Shown: positions 1-10,500, numbered from the stretch's first letter. The stretch is DNA of 21,178 nucleotides from Hofstenia miamia (GCA_004352715.1 SCFE01000101.1:1685754-1706931); one strand, 5' to 3'. The notes: generated by a model not told the origin, from the sequence alone. Numbers and translations: made by a program.

Positions 1-424
1 TGATAATTTGGTCGCGTATTAGAGACTCAGTAGGATTCTGAAAATTGCAATTTCGAGCAAGCCTGCGGAGCATATTGACGAATGCGTCGATGCTTTCTTA
101 TCTTTTTTTTAGTAAAAAGAATTTGAATCTCTCAAAAGTTTCGTTCTTTGTGCGGATGAAATATTCCTCAAACTTTTCAATTACTACGTTGAAGTTGGTG
201 TTGTCTTCACTAGGAGTCCATAAAAAATTGTCAAAGATGTCGTTACAAAGGGGACCAATTGTTCGTAAAAGTAGCCCAATCTTTACAGAGTGCGATTTCG
301 TGTCCAGTTCTGTTGCTTGTAGTAAGAGTTGAAAATCGCAATCCCAACGTATCCACTCATCCGCCACATTCGATGCGTCAAGAATTAAAGGATTTGGTTT
401 AAGAAATTCATACTCTGTCACCAT
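1..424 (-). pseudogene. Ty3/gypsy retrotransposon gag, broken, cut by the window edge
   Basis: This is the N-terminal part of a gag polyprotein, the structural protein that packages retrotransposon RNA. The frame starts at an ATG at 422-424 and reads MVTEYEFLKPNP, then a segment with ADEWIRW, then the block NETFERFKFF. Such a W-RW...LL..IG...NETFERF order is typical of K02A2.6-like gypsy gag proteins. An in-frame TAA at 98-100 interrupts it, yet the same frame continues with SIDAFVNMLRRLARNCNF and IRDQII, which is the expected next conserved block. So the stop is a point lesion, not the natural end. The pol region would lie at negative coordinates, outside the window. The family is assigned from motif memory, not from a search. 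Confidence 0.75.
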
Positions 425-624
425 GTTAGTTCAAGACAGACGCTAGTAATTAAAAGTAGTTAAAATCTATTGTGTAACTTCATTACAATTATATATATAA
501 ATGCACCGACAGGTTTTCATGTAAACCTAAGAACGCAGCATGACATGCGACCTTGTGATTACATGGTAACAACCAATCACTAACAGTTAGCACTAATGTA
601 AAATCCCCCTCGTAAAAAAATACA
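424..624 (-). repeat. Putative 5' LTR of the gypsy element
   Basis: Directly upstream of gag (minus orientation) a stretch begins TGTATTTTTTTACGAGGGGG at 624 and ends ...ACTAACA at 424-426, giving the TG...CA termini expected of an LTR. It contains a TATA-like run at about 489-502. The TAACA end is followed at once by TGGTGACAGAG, which could be a primer-binding site and which overlaps the gag ATG. No second LTR is visible, so both boundaries are inferred. Confidence 0.35.
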
Positions 625-1838
625 GTAAAAATGTCAAAACTCCAAATAGACTTTTTCAAAACTGTTAGAAAACTATTTATTGCTTAATATTAAAATAAAT
701 GTACGTCTGAAATAAAATGGACACTAACGGGAATTTGTGATAATGATAGTTTTACTATTAGAAGATTGGATTTTTGTACAAAATTCAAGTTCTCCTATAA
801 CCAAGACGATACCTATTTATCAATGCCATGCCATCCTTGCCTAGGCTAAATCTAGCGGAGGCGAATATATTACATGCTTTAAAAACCTATTAACACATTT
901 TTGGAAATGTAGTACTTAATTCAATTAAAAATACATATTCTTGAATAGCAGTGCGGCACTTACATTTAAAACTAAAGTAAAATTCTGATTAAGAGGAAAC
1001 TAGTAAGGTATATAAAGTATGGTAATTATTAAATGATGGTGCTTAGATTTTATACTTAATTTTTTAAAGAAAATTTACTATTTATTTCAATTCCATTTTA
1101 AAATTTCATCATTTTTAAGACCTTCCTTTTTACAAGAATTACAATTTTTTGACAAAATATTTAAAAACTAATTGAAACAACTCTAGAGGGAAACACAAAC
1201 TGGTTAATTTCAGCAAACGATTGAAGACATTGCTATAGTTAGTTTTGACATTGCTGTGAATGAGCTTTTTGCAAAAAATAGTAAGAAAGTTGAATAAAAC
1301 TAGCAGCATAATCAGATAGATAATAATCTTCTTTCGAAAAAATGCACTTCTTACGGTATCTATCTACGTTTGTTTCTAATTATCTTGAGCAGTACATGGA
1401 AATTATTGCCGACAGTTTTAAAAAGCACAAGAAATTTACTAGGAGAAACATGGCACAGTTTAATTTTAATTTTTAATGATTGCATTTAGCAGAAGAAAAT
1501 GCGTATGAGATGCCACATTTCGAATTAGAGCATAAGAACTCTTCATCATTCGTAAATGAAAATGATGGCGGTTACATTAATTCATTTGAAAACATATATG
1601 ATTAAATTTGTAAATATTACTTCTGTTGGATTTGTATATATTAGAAATATATTTATAACGATTCCATTTTAGTAAAATGTAGTATTTTCAGTTATTTATT
1701 TAGAAAATTGCTCTTCAGAAACTGTTTTACTAATATTTCAATTTATTGAGATTTCACATTCATTTAGTAGTTTTTGTTATCATGTTTATAAATTCATTAC
1801 GATTTCAAAAAAAATTTCTTTCAAGAATCAATGAAAAC
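625..1838. other. AT-rich stretch without a recognisable gene
   Basis: Nothing supportable is seen here except a weak plus-strand coding remnant at 1203-1606, listed separately. The rest consists of AT-rich sequence with stops in all frames. Confidence 0.5.
1203..1606 (+). pseudogene. Unrecognised decayed coding remnant
   Basis: Two blocks look more protein-like than their surroundings. The first follows TTAATTTCAG and stays open for 22 codons (QTIEDIAIVSFDIAVNELF), ending at a GTAAGA donor-like site. The second, from about 1330, reads MHFLRYLSTFVSNYLEQYME and onward. After two adjacent stops (TAA TGA) it continues in the same frame through ENAYEMPHFELEHKNSSSF to a stop near 1604. I do not recognise the family. 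It could be an old transposon or gene fragment, or chance open sequence. Confidence 0.22.
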
Positions 1839-2162
1839 TATTCATAATATATTTTACCAAGTATAAATAACTTAACGCCATTTGTTAGTGTTGTTTTTCT
1901 ACCGCTCAAAACTATCACCTCATCACCAATATGCAGAGGGGTAGAAGACGTGCTCCCCTGTCCTAGCATTTCTTTTGTTGCCTCTGCAGCTTTTCATTAA
2001 TATGAACCACTTGCTTCCTGTTTCATCGTTTGTTGTTTCATTTTCATTTTGAGTGCACTTAGGGAGTTCCAGTCTTGAAAGGGCGTCTGCAGCATACATG
2101 AATTTTCCAGGGACATATTTTACTTGGATGTCATGATACATCTAAAGTTCTAGCATTAATCT
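1839..2162 (-). pseudogene. Ty3/gypsy pol remnant: RNase H end joined to integrase C-terminus
   Basis: The minus-strand frame at 1923-2141 contains VKYVPGKFMYAADALSRL, the hallmark end of the gypsy RNase H domain (KYVPG..M..ADALSR). About 40 codons later the sequence matches the very C-terminal integrase region in two other frames: QRQQKKC-stop-DRGAR and then HIGDEVIVLSGRKTTLTNG, resembling the QQK..YD..AR.LP...GD.V motif of K02A2.6-like integrases. The integrase zinc-binding and catalytic core, normally hundreds of residues, is absent. The copy is therefore internally deleted and frameshifted. Reverse transcriptase would lie upstream, in the adjacent gap. Confidence 0.7.
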
Positions 2163-3162
2163 NNNNNNNNNNNNNNNNNNNNNNNNNNNNNNNNNNNNNN
2201 NNNNNNNNNNNNNNNNNNNNNNNNNNNNNNNNNNNNNNNNNNNNNNNNNNNNNNNNNNNNNNNNNNNNNNNNNNNNNNNNNNNNNNNNNNNNNNNNNNNN
2301 NNNNNNNNNNNNNNNNNNNNNNNNNNNNNNNNNNNNNNNNNNNNNNNNNNNNNNNNNNNNNNNNNNNNNNNNNNNNNNNNNNNNNNNNNNNNNNNNNNNN
2401 NNNNNNNNNNNNNNNNNNNNNNNNNNNNNNNNNNNNNNNNNNNNNNNNNNNNNNNNNNNNNNNNNNNNNNNNNNNNNNNNNNNNNNNNNNNNNNNNNNNN
2501 NNNNNNNNNNNNNNNNNNNNNNNNNNNNNNNNNNNNNNNNNNNNNNNNNNNNNNNNNNNNNNNNNNNNNNNNNNNNNNNNNNNNNNNNNNNNNNNNNNNN
2601 NNNNNNNNNNNNNNNNNNNNNNNNNNNNNNNNNNNNNNNNNNNNNNNNNNNNNNNNNNNNNNNNNNNNNNNNNNNNNNNNNNNNNNNNNNNNNNNNNNNN
2701 NNNNNNNNNNNNNNNNNNNNNNNNNNNNNNNNNNNNNNNNNNNNNNNNNNNNNNNNNNNNNNNNNNNNNNNNNNNNNNNNNNNNNNNNNNNNNNNNNNNN
2801 NNNNNNNNNNNNNNNNNNNNNNNNNNNNNNNNNNNNNNNNNNNNNNNNNNNNNNNNNNNNNNNNNNNNNNNNNNNNNNNNNNNNNNNNNNNNNNNNNNNN
2901 NNNNNNNNNNNNNNNNNNNNNNNNNNNNNNNNNNNNNNNNNNNNNNNNNNNNNNNNNNNNNNNNNNNNNNNNNNNNNNNNNNNNNNNNNNNNNNNNNNNN
3001 NNNNNNNNNNNNNNNNNNNNNNNNNNNNNNNNNNNNNNNNNNNNNNNNNNNNNNNNNNNNNNNNNNNNNNNNNNNNNNNNNNNNNNNNNNNNNNNNNNNN
3101 NNNNNNNNNNNNNNNNNNNNNNNNNNNNNNNNNNNNNNNNNNNNNNNNNNNNNNNNNNNNNN
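2163..3162. other. Assembly gap, 1000 N
   Basis: This is exactly 1000 consecutive N, most likely a placeholder of unknown true size. Its left edge cuts into the gypsy pol remnant, so the gap probably collapsed on a repetitive retroelement. Confidence 0.95.
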
Positions 3163-3537
3163 AATTAATTGGGTAACCTCTCAAATATTGAGTTTCTATA
3201 GAACATGTAATAATTAGGGAATTTTTTTGACATAGAGATATTATATTGCAGTAAATTTATTTGATAGTTAATTTTTTGAGGCAAATTTTAAAATTATGTT
3301 TTACTTTATTGAAAAGATTCTCAGTTGAAAATTTTGAAATATGAAAAGATATTTTAAAAAGTACAACTTAGTCCACTGTTGTTGTCTTAAAAACAACTGC
3401 TAAAGAGCCTTAGTCTAGAAAAAATAATAGTTATGTTAGTAAGAACGCTTTCGTTCGTACTTTAACATTCCATCAATTTTTGAAAAAATAATATATTTTG
3501 CTTGCATTCAGTAACGAAACAACAATAGAGGCACAGT
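3163..3537. other. AT-rich flank, nothing recognised
   Basis: No coding, RNA or repeat signal could be supported. It may hold the eroded 5' part of the Tc1 remnant that begins near 3538. Confidence 0.4.
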
Positions 3538-4060
3538 TGACACAGCCTAGATTTGTCACAAGAGGGAGTGAATCCACTTCAAGGAAACACATGGTAGAAT
3601 GAGTAAAGCATCCACCGAAATTCATAAATTGGTGTTTTATGTGCAGGTCTGAATGTTGAAGGACAGATGTGGTTAAGTGCCTCGTGAATTCACAACAATA
3701 TATTCAGGCTTTAAACGCCGTCTGAAGGCAAACACAATAGTGATTTAACCGGAATTTGATTTACTAAAAGGCTTCCAAACTGAAGAACTGATGTATGGAA
3801 GAGGACATCCACCTATTGGATTGTCCTTCCAGGTAATCAGACATGCACGCTATTGAGACTATGTGTGCGATAATAAAGTCAAAACTGCACCCAAAGACAC
3901 TGGTTAACAAGTTTGATTTGATGAACCAATTTCTAAACATTTGCATGCGTGATAATGAATTTACTGCTAAGTTAAATCACACATGCAAAACACTTGTTAA
4001 TGGAAAGCTAACACGAGTGGAGGTTTGATTCAAACTAAAGATGGACACACCAAATTATAA
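3538..4060 (+). pseudogene. Tc1-type (DDE) transposase remnant
   Basis: The order of Tc1 transposase motifs is preserved across shifting frames. QPRFVTRG and VKHPPKFINWCFM correspond to the usual TVKHPPSVMVWGCM block. VNSQQYIQALN corresponds to the N-S-x-x-Y-I-x-x-L block. At 3843-4028, MHAIETMCAIIKSKL stands for the SPDLNPIENLWxxLKxKL block and keeps the catalytic Glu. CKTLVNGKLTRVEV and finally GLIQTKDGHTKL-stop match the family's usual C-terminus. Several stops and frameshifts, and loss of the central DG..CH block, show that it is dead. No inverted repeats were identified. Confidence 0.72.
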
Positions 4061-4342
4061 TGAGTAGCGCTGCTTTTCACATCACAAATATGTTCTTGTG
4101 TTTTTAACGCCATAATTTCTCAAAACTCATAGTAGGATTTATCAATGATAATTTGTCGATTTTAGCCTTTTATGCGAAAATCTAATAAATTACATATTTG
4201 GAAAAGAGGTTGCCTTAATTACGGCAATTTTTAGTGCAAAAAATCGCGTTTGAGAGGGATTTAAAATTTAATCAATTTGAAAATACTTTTTTGCACATTT
4301 ATTTTTAAGTAAAACTACCACATCAGGTTGTTCAAATGGAAC

Positions 4343-4345
<3 letters not shown>

Positions 4346-4395
<50 letters not shown>

Positions 4396-4396
4396 A
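4346..4396. repeat. (AT)n microsatellite
   Basis: About 51 bp of alternating AT are interrupted once by TTT near 4380. An apparent Ile-Tyr reading frame over it is a by-product of the repeat. Confidence 0.95.
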
Positions 4397-5133
4397 CTCT
4401 CATAATACGTTTTTGTATTGAATATATAGATAAATATATCTATAAAACAGAAACGTGCACTTTTGTTGCAGTAGAAGGATACATTGAAAATGCATTCACA
4501 GTCATTAGAGATTCAATATAAAACACAAAAAATTAAGAAAACCAAAAAATTTGTGAAACTGAATTTTGTAAATATTTCTCTGCTAGTAATTCATTTAACA
4601 GTCAGTATTCGATGTCAACCGCTAAATTCAGTAGTTACAAATTAATAAATAATCCCAATAACACTTCAATAAATATCAAGAGATTTGAAGTGTATGTAGA
4701 CGAAGAACAAAAACAATTTCTGCTGAATTTCTTTTAATGGAAAGAGGAAGCCATTCACTTGATTGATGCTTTCTTGTAATGTCACATTTCAATTTACACA
4801 ACGATGAATTGAATCGTTGCTATAAGCGAATCACAGCAACAATTAAATGCAATTTCATGGGCAACTTCAGTGATTACCTCAAAGCACTAGACCATTAGTA
4901 AGTGTGTATTAGAAAAAGAATCCCAATATTAGAATTGTGCAAGAAAAGTTGAGTTTTATGACTCTATCGGTATCGCAGCTGGCCTCAATAGCAAATAAAC
5001 ATGTAAACTATCGTGCAACTAATATGAGAGAATAAATTAATTCGAAAATTCCGCCATCAAATAAAGAAATTTTATAACTCTAATAAATAAACTATTTTCA
5101 CTGCAAATTTATTACACCACTGATGCAAAATTA
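4397..5133. other. AT-rich stretch with only short open frames
   Basis: The longest hints are a 61-codon frame running out of the (AT)n tract and a 42-codon plus-strand ORF at about 4611-4736 containing KRFEVYVDEEQKQFLLNFF. After stops, the same strand gives further short blocks. None is recognisable, and I do not call a gene. Confidence 0.35.
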
Positions 5134-5167
5134 TACAGGGTGAGCAAAAAGTAACTGTGCACCAAAT
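5134..5167. repeat. Left terminal inverted repeat of the mariner-like element
   Basis: It matches the reverse complement of 6498-6531 at 32 of 34 positions. The mismatches are at repeat positions 12 (C versus T) and 29 (C versus G). It is the transposase-binding and cleavage end. Confidence 0.93.
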
Positions 5168-5278
5168 TGGTGAAAAATATGTTATCATTACATACAAAAG
5201 GTGCAGGAAATGTGAATAAATAGAAAATGTGAATAAGCTAAATGTTGCTAACAAACAAACAAACAAACTCAGCGTCAT

Positions 5279-6328
5279 CTATAGAAGGTGTTGCATATGC
5301 CCACCATTGACGTTTTTGCACAACTCAATCCGCCTCAGCATGTTAGTGAACACTTTATCCAAAGTATCTGGAGATAACTGTAATATCTGCTGAGTAATAG
5401 CGTTCTTGAGCTCGTCGATTGACTGTGGATTGGACGCATACACCCAGCCCTTGAGAGCACCCCATAAGAAGAAGTCTGGGGGCGTGAGGTCAGGAGATCT
5501 TGGGGGCCATATGTTGCGAGAAATTAGTCTCTCACCAAAGACCTTCCGCAAGTGGTCCAGCGATGTGTTGGAAGTGTGCGCTGTTGCCCCATCCTGCTGA
5601 AAATAACTAACCTCTTTCTCGTGTTGGGTGAGTTGAGCAAGAAATGGGTCAATTATTAATGTGCGGTACCGTTCGCTGTTGATCGTATCGGTAAAGAACA
5701 GCATGCTGATAATGCGACGGCAAGACATCGCGCACCACACACCAATCTTTTGAGAATGCAATGGTGTCTCGTTGTATTGATGAGGATTTTCCGAAGACCA
5801 ATACCGACTGTTCTGGCTGTTGACATAGCCGGACAGGTGGAACCAAGCTTCGTCGGAATAGAAGGTGTTGTCAAGAATCGCCTCACCCTGTGTTGCGAGG
5901 AAATTAGTGAACCAGTGACAATAGGCAAGACGTTTGTCGTTGTCGCCGTCATGCAGTTGTTGAACACAGGACATCTTATACGGCTTCATCTTCAGATTGA
6001 CCTTCAAAGCCGTGCGTACACTACCATATGAAATATCCACCACCTGTTGGCAGCGTCGTACGGATGTCGTGGGATTATTCGCCACAAATTCAGCGACTTC
6101 ACCGACCTTCTCCTGAGTGAGGACTGTTGGCCTGCCCGATCTGGGTGCATCGGCCACTGTGCCAGTTTCACGGAACTTTGTTATTAATCGATTGACAGCA
6201 TTGCGATGCGGCACCTCGGCATCAGGGAATGCAACAGCAAAGTCTTTCTTTACTTGCTCTGTGAAATGTCCTTGTGCTCTGAAAACGTGCTCCACCAGCC
6301 AACTACGCTCTTCGATTGATAGGACCAT
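5279..6328 (-). CDS. Mariner-like transposase, intact (D,D,D catalytic type)
   Basis: This is the DNA transposase that cuts and reinserts its own element by a DDE/D RNase-H-fold mechanism in the nucleus. The frame is open from an ATG at 6400, but I chose the ATG at 6328 (MVLSIEERSWLVEHV, 349 codons). It begins the conserved N-terminal helix-turn-helix domain of this group, whereas the extra 24 residues are non-conserved and run into a repeat. From that start: two HTH units (about 3-125) are separated by the SGRP hinge (near residue 65). Catalytic Asp159 lies in FYSDEAWFHLSG, Asp246 in FQQDGATAHT, and Asp285 in SPDLTPPDFFLWG. There are 38 residues between the second and third Asp. Length and motif order are full for the family. 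The TAG stop is at 5279-5281. Confidence 0.93.
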   Translation of the reverse strand: MVLSIEERSWLVEHVFRAQGHFTEQVKKDFAVAFPDAEVPHRNAVNRLITKFRETGTVADAPRSGRPTVLTQEKVGEVAEFVANNPTTSVRRCQQVVDISYGSVRTALKVNLKMKPYKMSCVQQLHDGDNDKRLAYCHWFTNFLATQGEAILDNTFYSDEAWFHLSGYVNSQNSRYWSSENPHQYNETPLHSQKIGVWCAMSCRRIISMLFFTDTINSERYRTLIIDPFLAQLTQHEKEVSYFQQDGATAHTSNTSLDHLRKVFGERLISRNIWPPRSPDLTPPDFFLWGALKGWVYASNPQSIDELKNAITQQILQLSPDTLDKVFTNMLRRIELCKNVNGGHMQHLL

Positions 6329-6378
6329 AACTGAATTAATAACTAAAAATAATAATAATGTAATCTGACTTGCCTTGC

Positions 6379-6442
6379 TTATAAATATTCGTTCATCCAA
6401 TCAGAATAATTTATAAATATTCGTTCATCCAATCAGAATAAT
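6379..6442. repeat. Perfect 32-bp tandem duplication upstream of the transposase
   Basis: Positions 6379-6410 and 6411-6442 are identical. Each unit contains TTATAAATATTC and ATCCAATCAG, i.e. a TATA-like and a CCAAT-like motif. A third partial unit (TTATA) follows. The duplication lies inside the transposon between the transposase start and the right inverted repeat, where the promoter or 5' leader would be. Confidence 0.9.
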
Positions 6443-6497
6443 TTATACATATATCAATTTACATATGTATAATTTATTTACATTCGCTCCGATTATG

Positions 6498-6531
6498 ATT
6501 TGCTGCACAGTTACTTTTTACTCACCCTGTA
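6498..6531. repeat. Right terminal inverted repeat of the mariner-like element
   Basis: This is the partner of the repeat at 5134-5167. Read on the minus strand it starts TACAGGGTGAGTAAAAAG. It lies upstream of the transposase gene. Confidence 0.93.
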
Positions 6532-7398
6532 TAAAGAATAAAAAATGAATATATTCATCTTCAGTACAATTGAGTGTCAAAAGAAACCCTTTCAAAGCTC
6601 ATTACAAACCGCTTTCTTTATTCTATACTCATCTCAATATATATTTAAGTGCATCTACTGTTTTCATTGATTGAACTGCCCACTATTTGCTATACTATGA
6701 ATGATTTTTCTATTTAATTTTAAAATGAGCTGCGCATTTCCTACATTTCATTCTAAAATGAATTTTGACAAACACTTTTTCAAGTTTATTAAGAAATCAG
6801 GCCTTTTTTTCATATTGACACATCTACTAAGCACAGGGTTGTTCTCAGGGTGTTTTTGGAGGGGCCCTGGAGCTAATCTTCTTACAAAAGATATTTGTCT
6901 TTTGCAAGAGAACAAATATATTGAAAATTGAATACAATGAATTAGCTGAACAGTGGCTCTAATAATAACTTTCAAAAACTTTCTTAAAAAACTTTGCAAA
7001 AACAATGTAATAGTGAAAATTTGCACTAACAGTACTCGAAAATGTTCACTATTCTCGCTGAAACCTCAATTTTTTAAAAAATATTTCAAATTTTCCCACA
7101 CCCAATGTTCACATAATCAATTTAAAGAAAATTAAGTAAAACCATTAACCACAGCTATGTCTTTTTCTGCGGACATACCACCCACAAAATGGGGTAACAA
7201 CAAGGCTGGTTTTCGGATCCTAGATGTTTTTATTTGCTGCGAATTATGAAGGTTTAAAATTTTTTTGAAAAAACATTACAGATTTCAAATTACTCTCAGG
7301 CAGTTAAGATTAAAAGCAATACACTGTCACAAACAAACAACAAATTCATTTGCAAAATAAGAAAAAGCTTATACCAATATAAAGTTAGAAAAACCTAC
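6532..7398. other. Non-coding, probably intron or 3' flank of the BRWD gene
   Basis: I searched the minus strand for the next bromodomain exon (expected shortly after the 7399 donor) and found none. Short open frames at 6701-6931 (+), 6748-7026 (-) and about 7140-7225 (-, containing IRKPALLLPHFVGGMSAEK) match nothing I recognise. A small GC-richer patch around 6835-6880 stands out but has no assigned role. Confidence 0.4.
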
Positions 7399-7532
7399 CG
7401 ATACCAGCGATGTTTTAGTCGATCCAAAATTGTGTTCAATGAGGTAGGATAAGGCACCAAATAAGGATAATTGGGATATTCATTAACGTCTACTGGATCT
7501 ACGAAATTTTCAAATATTCCCAATTGCTTTAC
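7399..7532 (-). CDS. BRWD3: BRWD exon n: start of bromodomain 1
   Basis: The exon reads VKQLGIFENFVDPVDVNEYP and then NYPYLVPYPTSLNTILDRLK and HRWY, matching F..PVDL..YP.Y...V.YPTDL.TI..RL..RFYRR. It ends CG|GTAGGT in phase 2. The following exon, which should carry the conserved Asn loop of the bromodomain, was not found in the window. Confidence 0.93.
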
Positions 7533-10500
7533 CTAAAAACAACCAGTCAGTATCGGAGATAATAAAAATCCTCTTCGACTATGTAAATGATTTTGACGTT
7601 ATAAAACCATGAAACACAGTACCCAATTAAGAAAATTTAATAGCAAGGTAGGAACACGAATTCAAATTCAAAAAATGGCAAAATATAGTAACCTGAAAAT
7701 TCTTTAAAACAATTATATAAATGAGAAACAATAAAAACGTTACTAACCTGATTAATACAATTAATAATGCGTTCGCAATCTACATCCCTGCCGTCAGCAC
7801 TCCATTCTCCTTGCTCAGGAACATATTGATGCTGTTCGAAATCCGTTAGCAAGACAGGCACACTGCCACCCTTTTCAATGTATCCTAAAAAATTCTCATG
7901 AACTATTACATTTCAACTACCATTAAATTACTCACAGGAGAACGAACTTTACCAAGTTAAGTATGAAAAAACTTCACAATGAAGATAATGGTATGTATGT
8001 ATATATAAATTAATATATTTGAACACATATAAGAAGTTACATGAAAGAGATTCACGAAACTTACTGTCGTTATCATCCTGAGAAAGAGGATATAAATCCC
8101 AAGCACTTAAGTACTCTTTTTCCCCAGTATCCCAATCAACATAAATATTGTTAAAGGAACTATCGGAATTGACGGTGGCAACAGAACCATACCACCAACA
8201 GTCGTCTAAAGGTGATTTGAAGCGACTGCCAACACGCCAGCGCTGGTTGTTTTCTACAAATTGCTTCAACACAATGAAATCAATGACGTGATTAACATCA
8301 TGCCATCTAAAAATAGACTTTAGTACGATTCCAATAACAAAACGCCAAAAAGCAAAATTGGAAATATATAAGGAGATCACACCTATATAAAACCGACTAA
8401 TATAGTGGTATAAATCCACACCCAAGGAAATGTATTCTTAAGATAGTACAACAAAAACTCTCTATCTCACAATGTATTCGCATATTCCACAGTGAGAATT
8501 TCTATATGTTGAGCCCAACACAAATTGATTAACACATGTTATATTTAATAATGACTGGATTTATGGAAATTACAATATAAACATTTTCCTTTAGTAGATA
8601 CTCCCAACTTTCATCCTCATTACACATGTAATATTCATAACTTTGTAATGAAAAAAGACATATCTTAAAAATAGATCTTGATAATTGGCAGTAAAAGCTC
8701 GGCCAGTATAGTCTAAGAACACAATATATTCTGAGTTTTGTTGATGAATTGATTATGTGTATGACATGAGAAATACTTTATATTAAAGAAAAATGTGCAA
8801 ACAAATAACATGTGTAGTTGCAGATACACGTACAACACACATACACAGTATAAAAGTAGTACGTTAAATCAACACTATCAATCACACTCACAGTATAATT
8901 GTAAATAATCTCAAATGATGCATTTATCTAGTGTCGCTTTGAGCTTTTATGTGAAAGCCAGAGGCACAATGTGGAGAATATATGTGAATAAGTTTCCAGA
9001 TGCCACAAGCAGCTCTCTGTTGATAGACGAGATGACAACAGTCGTGAAATCTGAAGCCGATTGAGGAAGTGGAACAACTTGTGACTGATGATCTATAGCT
9101 CACTATTGAAAACTTCTCATAAAACAGTTCATAGCATAAATTACTACTGTAAGTGGTTGATGTTCAAAAAACAAAGTTCAATCTGCAAGGCAGTGGCTAC
9201 AAGAATTCAATAGGATACATTCTACATTTGTTGTTTGCTGATAAAAAATTTGGCACTTCAGAGCTATTAAAGCCAAACGCAGTAATCTTCGTTGCGCAAC
9301 TGCATCAGAGGAACGTATTTCAAAAGGGAAACATACTTCATTGGGTTGAAAATCAATAACAACTGTTGATATTTAATTTAATGTAAAAGCTCATGAGCAG
9401 GCTTCTCTAAAAAGAAACGAACTGCAAACAATGATTAGCATGTGACGAAATCTTCCATGCTATGCATGACATGACCGTTGTTCACGATAATGCACGACCT
9501 CACACATCCAATACAAGAACTTTCATTGCAGCAAAACAAGAAAAAATGCTTCTTCATATGCCTCGGTCAATACTTTAACCTGCTGGATTGTTTTTTGTTT
9601 TCTCCTTTCAAATTTATAAAGGCAGCATCACCTAGTGAAACCGAAAACCAATTTACAGTCAATTAATAATAATAAAATACTTTATTAGGATGGTGAAGGC
9701 AAAACATTACAAAAAAATAAAAATCAAGTTTTTAGGCAACGAGTACAGTCACAGGAAATGACAAAGGAGCAGATGGAAGGGTATGCAAAGCGAGAGAAGG
9801 AATCAGCAGATTAAAGACATCAGATATTTCTTGAGGCTGAGGCGAGGAAAAAAATCAATAGCAATTGGAGGGTTGAGAAGCAGGAAGACATTATCAGAGG
9901 CACAAGTACGATTAAAAAACGAGTGAACGTTGCGATGTTTCTTGATACGATGAACAGAGAACGTGACAACACTGTCAGAACGAGTAGAGTGGGAATTCGA
10001 GAACGTTATAAAACAATTGGATCAAGGTCTAGATTGCTAGTCAGTAAACGATTGACAGTAGGAGATTACAGGTATGAAAGTGTTGTGACAACGAGAGATT
10101 GGAAAATTTGAGCAGCGGAATTTGTTTGAAAGCACATTTCTGGAACCGTTCCATGGAGTGGAACAAGGTACGAGACGGCCACCAACAGGAAGCAGCATAG
10201 AGAAAAATAGCACAAGTAATGGACGAGAGTTTCACAGCAGATGAGGTACTAATGGGAACATTACGAAAGAGGGCAGAGTGAGGAACTAGCTTTGCGGAAA
10301 CGCAAGGACACATGTCCAATCAAATTCAAGTTAGCAACAATTTGAACTCCAAGATGAGCATGATAAGGAGAAAAAATCATTAGGAGAGGCAGATCCATTG
10401 GGAGAGACACTAAACATGAGATGTCACTTGTTTTGGTTGGCCAATATCAAGATGGTTAACGGAAGTCCAAATAGACAATATCTCAAGATCGAATGAGGTA

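Larger units (their letters stand above)
5134..6531 (-). mobile_element. Complete mariner/Tc1-superfamily DNA transposon
   Basis: The element is about 1.4 kb. It is bounded by 34-bp terminal inverted repeats beginning TACAGGGTGAG and carries one uninterrupted minus-strand transposase. The flanks read TATA at both ends (5132-5135 and 6530-6533), as expected for insertion at a TA dinucleotide duplicated on integration. The outermost element base could therefore be 5134/6531 or 5136/6529. Near-identical repeats (32 of 34 positions) and an intact reading frame suggest a recent insertion, in contrast to the decayed elements around it. Confidence 0.92.

Noticed and set aside
2156-3184. Apparent long open frame across the first N run
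   Set aside because: It is produced only by N codons. No real sequence supports it beyond a few residues.
4336-4521. 61-codon ORF beginning in the (AT)n tract
   Set aside because: The first third is microsatellite and the rest has no recognisable features.
5406-6368. Several plus- and minus-strand ORFs of 60-100 codons inside the mariner-like element
   Set aside because: They are other-frame readings of the intact transposase gene.
9080-9125. Hammerhead-ribozyme-like CTGATGA...GAAA string
   Set aside because: There is no pairing for stem II, and the sequence is explained as mariner coding remnant.
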